In this document: in pieces, positions 1 to 7,400 of the stretch
Layout of the letters: every line of letters starts with the position of its first letter
Position numbering within the stretch: position 1 is the stretch's first letter
Assembly (NCBI GenBank): GCA_039030125.1
Contig: JBCCEV010000062.1
Location: forward strand, 1-22,411
Reading direction: 5' to 3'
DNA: 22,411 nucleotides
DNA from: JBCCEV01 sp039030125
GTDB lineage: Bacteria > Pseudomonadota > Gammaproteobacteria > Ga0077536
The notes under the pieces: generated by a model
Told to the model about the DNA's origin: nothing
Database searches by the model: none
Seen by the model: the letters and a program-made list of their open reading frames with translations, nothing else
Made by a program: the position numbers and the translations under genes

Positions 1-777
1 ATTAGCTTGGCTTGCACCGGCCGGGTAAAGCCGCTGCACTTCGTCTCCACGCTCAGTGTCTTGCCGCCCACCCCGCCCGCCGGCAAACAGCGGATGCGGG
101 AATCCGATCCTCTCACCAATTACCCGCTGCCCAGCGGCGGCTATGCGCGCAGTAAGTGGGTGGCTGAGCAAATGCTCGTGGAGGTCACGCGCCGAGGTCT
201 ACCCGTTAGCGTTTATCGCTTGGGACCGATCTCCGGTGACTGCAAAAACGGCGCGTTTAATGAAAACGACTTCCTTTATCGCCTGTTCCAAGGCTATATC
301 GAATCTGGGATGGCGCCAGAGGGTGCCCTGCAGCTCGATGCACTGCCGGCCGACTACGCCGCCTATGCGTTGGTACATCTCTCGCTAACTGGTGCCTACG
401 GTGTTTATCACATGTTGCACCCCGAACCGGTGTCCTCCGATGTGGTTTTCGAAGCGGTGCTGCGTGGTGGTTATGCCATTGAACGCGTTAACTACAGCGA
501 TTGGTACGAGCACTTAACGCGCATTGCGCGTGATGATCCCAACCATCCCCTCTACCCATTAGTTAGCTTGTTTGCTTCACGGCGGGGTATCGTCGATACC
601 GCGAACGCAGATCTTCAACAAGTGCCGTTCGACGACGCCGCGACGCGAGAAGCGTTGGCCGATGCAACGCGTCAAGCGCCGGATCTCGATATCGAATTAT
701 TCTCAACTTATCTCAACGCCATGATCCGTGCAGGTGTGGTGTCGCCACCCCAAGCACAGGCGCAGGCAGCCCTATGA
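1..777 (+). CDS. NRPS/PKS terminal thioester reductase (R) domain, 3' part of a megasynthase gene
   Basis: The frame is open from base 1, so the gene begins upstream and only the last 258 residues are seen. They match the C-terminal half of an NAD(P)H-dependent, SDR-type thioester reductase of the NRPS/Lys2 kind. The strand with the Ser-Thr-Leu-Ser-Val stretch (bases about 49–60) is followed by the YxxxK catalytic pair in GGYARSKW (Tyr codon 142–144, Lys codon 154–156), then the substrate-side YRLGPISGD loop and the A-D-Y-A-A helix typical of these domains. R domains release the carrier-bound chain by reduction to an aldehyde or, after a second reduction, an alcohol. A TTG at base 7 could be mistaken for a start, but the homology clearly continues to its left. 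The stop overlaps the methyltransferase start (ATGA at 774), so the two are translationally coupled. The modules upstream of this R domain cannot be seen. Confidence 0.88.
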   Translation: MSLACTGRVKPLHFVSTLSVLPPTPPAGKQRMRESDPLTNYPLPSGGYARSKWVAEQMLVEVTRRGLPVSVYRLGPISGDCKNGAFNENDFLYRLFQGYIESGMAPEGALQLDALPADYAAYALVHLSLTGAYGVYHMLHPEPVSSDVVFEAVLRGGYAIERVNYSDWYEHLTRIARDDPNHPLYPLVSLFASRRGIVDTANADLQQVPFDDAATREALADATRQAPDLDIELFSTYLNAMIRAGVVSPPQAQAQAAL

Positions 778-1661
778 GCACTGTCGCCGAAAATCCCAAA
801 GCGCAACCTCGTTATGACCGTTACGATCCGTGGGCGACGCTGTATAACCAAACTATGGGGCCGGAATACGGACTTGCGCAGCTACAATGGCTAGCGCGCG
901 TGTTACTGCCCAGAGTTCCTGGCGATGCGGCCTTGCTCGATTTGTGCTGCGGAACCGGACAACTGCTGCCACCTCTCATTGAGCAGGGGTTCAAGATGAC
1001 CGGCCTTGACGGCTCCGCCCAAATGTTGGAGCACGCGCGCCGCAACGCACCGGGCGCGGAGTTACTGCTTGATGACGCGCGCACCGTCGATATTCACGAA
1101 CGCTTTCACGGGATCTTCTCAACCAGCGCGTCGCTAAATCACATCGACACCATCGATGAACTCGCAGCCGTGTTCAAAAATGTTTATCGCGCCCTCAAGC
1201 CCGGCGGTATTTTTGCCTTCGATCTCAATCATCCAGAACAACTCATCAAATGGTGGCGAGGCCAACCGACGGAGGGTGAGATTCACCCAGATTTTTCCTG
1301 GTTCGTAACCCCATATTACGACACCGGATCTGAAAGCGGCCGTTTCACGGTGTCGATCTACCGAGCCCCATTAGCGAGCACGACCAGCCGTTGGATGAAG
1401 TCCAAACAAGGGTTATACGGCATTCTGATGCGCGAGCGGTTCGTTGGTCTGCGTTTGCGTGTGCTTCAACACTTTGCGGCCTTTGAACCTAGTTGGGAAC
1501 GCAGGGATCTGGATTTCCCGATCGCCGGTCATCAGTTAGAGGCGGTCGATTCCGCATTGGCAGATGCTGGCTTCGGGAACATCAATCTCTGCAACATCGA
1601 CGGCGATGAGGCCCCAGATGAGAACCATTCGGCGCACTTTGTCTGCGTGAAGTCCGGGTAG
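774..1661 (+). CDS. class I SAM-dependent methyltransferase
   Basis: A 295-residue protein with a class I (Rossmann) methyltransferase core. Motif I is LLDLCCGTG, with Asp56, Gly60 and Gly62 forming the SAM-binding loop. The acidic end of strand 2 is in TGLDGSAQML (about residues 80–89), a DDA motif follows near residue 102, and the post-motif YRALKPGGIFAFDLNHP stretch (about residues 140–156) is typical of the type 11/25 methyltransferase group. There is no signal peptide or membrane segment, so it is a cytosolic tailoring enzyme. The start overlaps the stop of the reductase gene as ATGA. Position in the operon suggests methylation of the peptide product or an intermediate: N-, O- or C-methylation cannot be told from sequence. 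If the neighbouring aminotransferase makes a terminal amine, N-methylation of it is one possibility, but this is inference only. Confidence 0.85.
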   Translation: MSTVAENPKAQPRYDRYDPWATLYNQTMGPEYGLAQLQWLARVLLPRVPGDAALLDLCCGTGQLLPPLIEQGFKMTGLDGSAQMLEHARRNAPGAELLLDDARTVDIHERFHGIFSTSASLNHIDTIDELAAVFKNVYRALKPGGIFAFDLNHPEQLIKWWRGQPTEGEIHPDFSWFVTPYYDTGSESGRFTVSIYRAPLASTTSRWMKSKQGLYGILMRERFVGLRLRVLQHFAAFEPSWERRDLDFPIAGHQLEAVDSALADAGFGNINLCNIDGDEAPDENHSAHFVCVKSG

Positions 1662-1666
1662 CGGCG

Positions 1667-3142
1667 ATGGCAAGCGAACAACTCACGGGCAATCAAACCC
1701 TACCGATCGATAAGCAGGCGTCACCCAACAGCGACGGAGCCGATCTTAGCGCCCAATTTGAAATGCGTTTTCTCGAACGCACCCAGCGCTCTGGAAGTTA
1801 TGCACAGCGCCATCGCCAGCACCATGCCGATAAAAGCAGCATTAGCGCCGCGCGCGCGGCGAAGCGCAACATTGCCTATCCCTTGGTTGTGACCCAGGCT
1901 GACGGCGCTCGAGTCACCGATCTTGATGGCCACGAATACACTGATATTTTGCAGGGCCTTGGCGCGCATCTATGCGGGCACAACCCAGAATTCGTTCGCC
2001 AAGCGATGGCCGCGCAGCTTCAAAAGGGCATCGCCGTTGGCGTTCAGGACGAACAAGTTGGCGAATTGGCCGCGTTGACCTGCGCCCTCACCGGCCTTCC
2101 ACGCGTAACTTTTAGCAATACCGGAACTGAAGCGGTAATGGCCGCAGTCCGCGTCGCGCGTGCCGCCACTGGCCGAAAAAAAATCGCCATATTCACTAAC
2201 AGCTATCACGGTCACAACGATGCCATGTTGGTGCGCGCACCGTTGCTCGAATACGCACGACGAAAAGTTCGGCGCCTCGCCAGCCGCCGCGCGTGGCTGG
2301 CCCCGGTCAAATCCGCGCTGGAAAGTTTTTCCGCTGTGAGTGCGGTACCTGCCGCGGCAGGAGTCCCCAAAAGCGTCGCCCAGGATACCGTGGTGCTCGA
2401 ATACGGTAGCGCGAGCGCTTTGCAATACCTCAAGCGCAAAGCCTCGCGGCTTGCCGCGGTTTTGGTCGAACCGGTGCAAAGCCGCTGCCCGGAATTGCAA
2501 CCCGCAGAGTTTCTCCATGAGCTTCGCGCTTTAACCGAAAACGCCGGCTGCGCGCTCGTCTTTGATGAGATGGTTACTGGATTTAGAGTTCACCCGGCTG
2601 GCGCCCAAGGTTTTTTTGGCATCAAGGCCGACCTCGCTACCTACAGTAAAGTGCTGGGGGGCGGCATGCCAATCTCGGCGCTTGCTGGTCGGGGCGACTT
2701 TATGGATGCAATCGATGGCGGCCTGGACGGCACCAAGGCGACCACTTTTTTTGCCGGGACCTTTTGCAAACACCCGATGGCTCTAGCGACCAGCAAAGCG
2801 ATGCTCTCGCACCTACAAGCCCAGGGGCCAGCGCTACAACAAAACCTCAATGCGAAAACAACCGACCTCGTGAGCACCCTCAACCAAGCAATGGATCAGG
2901 CGGACATACCGGTACGTTTTACCAGTTTTGGTTCTTTCTTTTCGATTGCAGTGACCCAGAGCAAGATCGACCAAAAGACAATCAATGCGCTGTCTTTGCA
3001 CCTAATTAACGAAAACATTTTTCTGCGAGCGGGCGACCGGGGAGGATTCTTATCGACCGCCCACAGTGCCGATGACATCGGCAGAATTGCAGCCGCTTTC
3101 CAAGATGGCTTGCATCAATTACGCAGCGCCAACGCGCTGTAG
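1667..3142 (+). CDS. class III PLP-dependent aminotransferase, glutamate-1-semialdehyde aminomutase-like
   Basis: A 491-residue member of the fold-type I, class III aminotransferases. The PLP phosphate-binding NTGTEA motif begins at Asn151. SYHGH (Tyr180) stacks on the cofactor ring, FDEM holds the pyridine-nitrogen Asp300, and the Schiff-base Lys328 lies in TYSKVLGGGMP. FFAGTF follows near residue 363. This subfamily is frequent in hybrid NRPS–PKS systems: the embedded aminotransferase of iturin/mycosubtilin synthases works on a β-ketoacyl carrier, while the free-standing MxcL aminates the aldehyde released by an R domain in myxochelin synthesis. Both precedents fit here because an R domain and a PKS module are both nearby. 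It begins 5 bases after the methyltransferase stop. Compared with HemL it has an N-terminal extension and an insert of about 26 residues, rich in Arg/Lys, between the SYHGH motif and the VEPV strand (about residues 190–225). Confidence 0.9.
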   Translation: MASEQLTGNQTLPIDKQASPNSDGADLSAQFEMRFLERTQRSGSYAQRHRQHHADKSSISAARAAKRNIAYPLVVTQADGARVTDLDGHEYTDILQGLGAHLCGHNPEFVRQAMAAQLQKGIAVGVQDEQVGELAALTCALTGLPRVTFSNTGTEAVMAAVRVARAATGRKKIAIFTNSYHGHNDAMLVRAPLLEYARRKVRRLASRRAWLAPVKSALESFSAVSAVPAAAGVPKSVAQDTVVLEYGSASALQYLKRKASRLAAVLVEPVQSRCPELQPAEFLHELRALTENAGCALVFDEMVTGFRVHPAGAQGFFGIKADLATYSKVLGGGMPISALAGRGDFMDAIDGGLDGTKATTFFAGTFCKHPMALATSKAMLSHLQAQGPALQQNLNAKTTDLVSTLNQAMDQADIPVRFTSFGSFFSIAVTQSKIDQKTINALSLHLINENIFLRAGDRGGFLSTAHSADDIGRIAAAFQDGLHQLRSANAL

Positions 3143-3168
3143 ACGGATATTTTCGAGAATCAGTAAAC

Positions 3169-3172
3169 AGGA
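3169..3172 (+). promoter_or_regulatory. ribosome binding site of the mbtH-like gene
   Basis: AGGA, 7 bases before the ATG at 3180. It supports the short MbtH reading over the longer upstream open frame and is one of the clearer Shine–Dalgarno sites in the window. Confidence 0.7.
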
Positions 3173-3179
3173 TACGACG

Positions 3180-3410
3180 ATGACTGAGACCAATGAACCG
3201 AATTATTTAGTCGTAATTAGCGATGAGGGCCGTTATTCGATTTGGCCGGAGTACAAAGAAATTCCTTGGGGTTGGCGGGCAGAAGGCACCTCAGGCAGCA
3301 AAGAGAGCTGCCTTGATCACATCGAAAAAGTGTGGACTGACATGCGGCCGTTGTCGTTGCAAAAACATATGGCCGAGCAAGCTGAGCAAGGCTCCTCGTC
3401 ACAAGGCTAA
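3180..3410 (+). CDS. MbtH-like protein
   Basis: A 76-residue MbtH-family protein, the small chaperone/activator that binds NRPS adenylation domains. Family landmarks are all present: NYLVV (residues 8–12), Tyr19-Ser-Ile-Trp22-Pro23, the P-x-G-W turn (Pro29 to Trp32), a Cys-Leu helix start at 44–45 and VWTDMRPLSL (residues 51–60). The frame is open upstream to 3066, but homology begins at the ATG at 3180 and an AGGA ribosome binding site lies 7 bases before it, so this start is firm. It is expected to partner one or more of the A domains encoded downstream (glycine-, alanine- or cysteine-type) or in the upstream megasynthase. Which A domains depend on it cannot be deduced from the sequence. 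Confidence 0.95.
   Translation: MTETNEPNYLVVISDEGRYSIWPEYKEIPWGWRAEGTSGSKESCLDHIEKVWTDMRPLSLQKHMAEQAEQGSSSQG
3403..3406 (+). promoter_or_regulatory. ribosome binding site deciding the TTG start at 3415
   Basis: AAGG lies inside the last codons of the mbtH-like gene, 8 bases before the TTG at 3415. It is the reason for choosing this start over ATG codons further upstream, which would overlap the mbtH-like gene by almost its whole length. Confidence 0.55.
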
Positions 3411-3414
3411 TCAG

Positions 3415-3912
3415 TTGAACGCCCCCGAAACGGATACAGCAAAGCTGGCGCTTGCGAACAACCAGCGTTTGCCTGCGTACATCACACTACTAAGGCCACA
3501 GTCGCTTGCATCGTGCGAAGCGCAATCACCGCAAGAGCGGGAATCCTTAGTGCAAGCCCTCGGTGTTTTCCTCGAAGCGCTGTCATTGCCCGCTGTCAGT
3601 GCTGCGAAGAAAATTACCGGAGTATTGGAACGTTTGCCGGTCCCTGAGCAAGATAAGCTGACCGACATTCATAGTGGGGGCGCGCTTGCCGGTAGCGAAG
3701 CGGCCGACTATGACCGATTTTTTGGCGTGGAACATGTCGACGCGCCGACACCCGCGACCATCATCGTTCGTAGCCTGCTGCTTAGTGCCGCGGCGTTTTT
3801 CGACCTCGCTTCCCGCATGGATAGCTTCGATACTGAACAACTGAGTGTGCAGTGCGAGGGATTCGAAGCTTATGCCGAGCTTCTAGTCCGAACACTCAAG
3901 CATCAGGATTGA
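3415..3912 (+). CDS. uncharacterised small protein A, in NRPS operon
   Basis: About 165 residues if read from the TTG at 3415, four bases after the mbtH-like stop. The frame is open back to 3223, but that part only shadows the mbtH-like gene, so a true start there is unlikely. I do not recognise a family. The protein looks soluble, acidic and mostly helical, with no signal peptide or transmembrane segment. It has two separated Cys (in LASCEAQ and VQCEGF) and no metal-site or nucleotide-binding motif. Its middle holds a Gly/Ala patch (HSGGALAGSEAADYDRFFG) followed by a long apolar helix (IIVRSLLLSAAAFFDLA). Because it sits between mbtH and the core synthases, directly coupled to a second unknown gene, a tailoring, chaperone or resistance role is possible. 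None of these can be shown from sequence. Confidence 0.75.
   Translation: MNAPETDTAKLALANNQRLPAYITLLRPQSLASCEAQSPQERESLVQALGVFLEALSLPAVSAAKKITGVLERLPVPEQDKLTDIHSGGALAGSEAADYDRFFGVEHVDAPTPATIIVRSLLLSAAAFFDLASRMDSFDTEQLSVQCEGFEAYAELLVRTLKHQD
3905..3908 (+). promoter_or_regulatory. ribosome binding site deciding the TTG start at 3916
   Basis: AGGA inside the end of unknown gene A, 7 bases before TTG at 3916. No in-frame ATG precedes the body of unknown protein B, so this site supports a second TTG start in a row. Confidence 0.55.
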
Positions 3913-3915
3913 GTT

Positions 3916-4470
3916 TTGTCGCCGGTTCCTTCAAGCGCCATTTGGCAGCAGTTGCACTGGTCGTTTTTTGTCGACGTTCAGGGCTTAATTCTATGCTTAA
4001 GCCGCTTCGAGAAGTTTCTCGCTGGCGAGAAATTAGAGCTAGCGGCCACCGAACTGATGACGGCGGCCAAGCTAATGCGCGCTTCGGGCGCGGCGATGGT
4101 TTTGGCTGGGAATTTCCCGCGCGAAGACTATGAAAACGAGGTCCGTCCGAGCATGCAGCCGCCGAGTGTCGCAAGCGACAACTTCAGCGGGTTAATGTCA
4201 TGGGATCACAGCGTATTGATCCAGACCTGGCAACGCCTTCAACCAAAATTTCGCGCCTTGCCCGAAGAGCTTATGGAAGCTCACAAGGACTTCGTGGCCG
4301 CCTACAAAACACTCGCTACTTCCCATAGCGCAGTTTGCTCTCGCTTTGGCGGCAGCGAAGGGGGCAGTTTACGCAACCCCAAGGAAGCCGCGGTCGATGC
4401 GCTCGAACGTTTCAGACGCAGCCGCACTGCGCTTATTGATCCCGCCCAATCGCACAAAGAAAACGCCTGA
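3916..4470 (+). CDS. uncharacterised small protein B, in NRPS operon
   Basis: A 184-residue protein that I cannot assign to a named family. The likely start is the TTG at 3916, three bases after the stop of protein A and preceded by AGGA. It is predicted soluble and largely helical. Distinctive segments are an aromatic N-terminal helix (LHWSFFVDVQGL, about residues 13–24), an Ala/Met-rich helix leading to RASGAAMVLAGNF (about 55–67), the GLMSWDH turn (about 91–97), LMEAHKDFVAAY (about 118–129) and CSRFGG near residue 140. Several His, Asp, Trp and Gly cluster in these short segments, which looks more like a binding or catalytic site than a spacer protein. There is no signal peptide, membrane segment or carrier motif. 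Tight coupling to protein A suggests that the two act together. Confidence 0.8.
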   Translation: MSPVPSSAIWQQLHWSFFVDVQGLILCLSRFEKFLAGEKLELAATELMTAAKLMRASGAAMVLAGNFPREDYENEVRPSMQPPSVASDNFSGLMSWDHSVLIQTWQRLQPKFRALPEELMEAHKDFVAAYKTLATSHSAVCSRFGGSEGGSLRNPKEAAVDALERFRRSRTALIDPAQSHKENA

Positions 4471-4482
4471 ACAAGCACACCG

Positions 4483-7400
4483 ATGAGTAGCAAAGCGACC
4501 CAAAGAGAAGACATCGCGGATATCTACCCGCTGTCATCTGCACAACGCGGTGTGCTTTATCACTCCCTGTTGAGCGCGCAATCTGGCGTTTATGTCGTGC
4601 AAGTTCAATTTGAGCTTTTGGGGGTTCTCGATCATGAAGCTTTCGCCAGAGCTTGGCAGATGTTGCAAAGCCGGCATGCGCCGCTGCGCACAGCGTTCGC
4701 GTGGGAAGGTCTGAAGGAACCTGTTCAGGTCGTCGGTGTAGGCGCAGCGCCGCTTATCGCGCATCACGATTGGAGAGAGTTACCATCAGAGGATCAGCGC
4801 CAACAGTTAGCCGCCTGGGCAGAGAGCGATCGCGCTCAGTCTTTTCCATTGAACGTCGCGCCGTTGATGAGGATCAACGTCTTTCGTCTACAAAACCAAC
4901 GCTATCAGGTAGTCTGGACCTACCATCACCTCCTATTGGACGGCTGGTCGCTGCCGATCCTCCTTGCCGAATGGGCAGCGTGCTACCGCGCGGCCCGACA
5001 GCAGCTTGAGCCGCTACTACCCCCGGCACCCGAATATCGCGACTACATCGCCTGGCTATCGCAACAAGAGCAAACGAGCGCGTTCGAGTACTGGCAGAAA
5101 ACGCTCGGAGATTTCGAACACGCCACGCTACTAGGGTTCGATAGCGCCGCGCCGATTAGCCTCCCGTCTTCCGGCCTCATTAGAAAACAACTCGCCGGGG
5201 AGGATCTGGCGGCGCTAAAGCGCTTTGCAAAGGATGCCCGAGTCACGCTGGGAACCGTAATTCAAGGTGCGTGGGCACTGTTGCTCGCGACGATATCCAA
5301 TGAGACGGATATCGTTTTTGGTCTCGCGCGTAGCGGTCGCCCACAAGATTTACCGAACCACGAGCGTCGCGTGGGTCTTTATATCAATACCTTACCGATA
5401 AGAGTTCGTATTAATTACGCGCAAAAACTTCGCGACTGGCTGAGGAGCTTGCAGCAGCAGCAACTCGAACAACAGAGCTATGAGTATTCCGCACTCGTCG
5501 ACGTACATCGCGCAAGTGGCTTGGCCACCAATGCACCATTGTTTGAAAGCTTGGTGGTGATTGAAAATTACCCTCGCGATTTGTTTCGCGCTGACAAGAA
5601 CGATGAACTGGAACTCGGCGCAGTCCTCATCAGCGAGCAAACCAACTTCCCGCTGAATCTGTATGCCACTATCGGTAATTCTCTCGAATTGCGCCTGCTC
5701 TTCGTGCCGGAAAGGTTTCGCGCGGCGAACGTCGAGACGATCGCGTCGCTTTTAACAGCTTCGCTCGGGAGTTTCGTTCGCGCTGACACAAATATCGACG
5801 GCGCCACACTTGGGGATATTGCCGTTCAAAGCGAATCCGCGATCGCCAGCATTCAAGCGTTCGCGAATGACACTGTGCGCCCGCTACGCGAGGATACAGT
5901 CGGTGATCAGATTGAGATTGCTGCTCATCAAAATCCAGACGCGATAGCGCTGATTGCCGGCGACAAAACACTCGACTACCAGAGCCTCGTGGCCCGAGCA
6001 AACCAGCTCGCTAAACATCTTATCGATTGCGATCTTGCACTCGGCGATACCGTGGCGGTGTGCTTGCCGCGCAGCAGTGACCTAGTCGCTATGCTGTTGG
6101 CGATTTTTAAAATAGGCGCGCGATACCTCCCGCTGGATCCCGGCCACCCCGTCTCGCGGCTAATTCAAATCATTGATGACGCACAGGCTACCGCCATCGT
6201 CTGTAACGCCGCGAGCCGCGCGGTTGGTGATGCGCTCACCGAGACCCGCGCGCAACTCATCGACCTCGACGAGGCACGCACGGTGATTGCCGAAAAATCA
6301 AGCGTCGCGCTCCGGCGGCCACTTGAGCGCGACGCAGGCGCCTACTTAATCTATACCAGCGGCAGCACCGGGCAGCCGAAAGGTGTTGCCATTAATCACG
6401 GCAATCTATCGAATTTAATTGAGGGCATGCGAGAGCGACTCGCCTTAACCGAAACGCCGCGTTGGCTCGCGGTAACCACAATCGCCTTTGACATTGCGGC
6501 ACTGGAGATATTTTTGCCGCTCACTGTCGGCGGCACCGTTGTACTGGCGGATGAAACCACGGTGGTTGACGGCGGCGCTCTCCTTGACGCACTCGACGAG
6601 CACCAAATCAACGTGATGCAGGCCACGCCGTCGAGTTGGCGATTGCTTTTGCAAGCGGGTTTACGCAAGCGCGAGACCTTGACGATGTTATGTGGTGGCG
6701 AGGCGCTACCCCATGAACTTGCACAGCGACTAATCGACACCGGTAATGCTTTATGGAATGTCTACGGACCTACCGAGACCACCATCTGGTCAAGTGCCGT
6801 GCGCCTTTGCGAAGAACATCTCAACAGCGGTCACGTGCCGATCGGGGCCCCGCTCGCCAACACTGTCATGCATGTCATGGGACCCGACCGTCGCTTAACG
6901 CCGCGTGGCGCCATTGGCGAGCTTTGGATCGGTGGCGCCGGGGTTTCGCCGGGCTATCACGCGCGCGATTTGTTAAACGCCGAGCGCTTTATCGACAACC
7001 CCCTACCTAAGCCCGCCGGATTGCCGAGCGCGCCAGTGCTTTACTCGACCGGTGATTGCGTTCGACAACGCGAAGACGGTTTGTTTGAGTACCTCGGGCG
7101 CAACGACGAACAAATTAAGATCCGCGGCTATCGGATAGAGCTGGGCGAAATAGAGGCCAAGCTCGAAGCCTATCCCGGCGTTGAGCAAGCAATCGTCGTC
7201 GTTTGGCAGCCGGACACCCCGCTCGCCCAAATGATCGCGCTGATTAAACCCCGAGGCGACCTTAACGCCGCGGACCTAGCAGCGGCGCTCGCTAGCCAAC
7301 TCCCCATCTACATGTTGCCTTCCCGTTATCAAGTGGTCGATGCGATGCCTCTTAATGCCAACGGCAAAGTCGACCGCCGACAACTTACCGAGGACTACGC

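Noticed and set aside
1970..2518. Antisense open frame of 182 codons in the aminotransferase
   Set aside because: No recognisable protein features; it lies opposite a clearly homologous coding region and is explained by the GC-rich codon bias.
3066..3179. Longer MbtH-like protein starting at 3066
   Set aside because: MbtH homology begins at the ATG at 3180, which has its own AGGA site; the upstream part shadows the aminotransferase end.
3143..3179. Internal promoter or terminator in the longest intergenic gap
   Set aside because: The 37 bases hold a ribosome site but no convincing −10/−35 pair or GC-rich hairpin followed by a T run.
3223..3414. N-terminal extension of unknown protein A overlapping mbtH
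   Set aside because: This stretch is only the alternate frame of the mbtH-like gene: basic and low in complexity, unlike the rest of the protein. A TTG with a Shine–Dalgarno site sits just past the mbtH stop.
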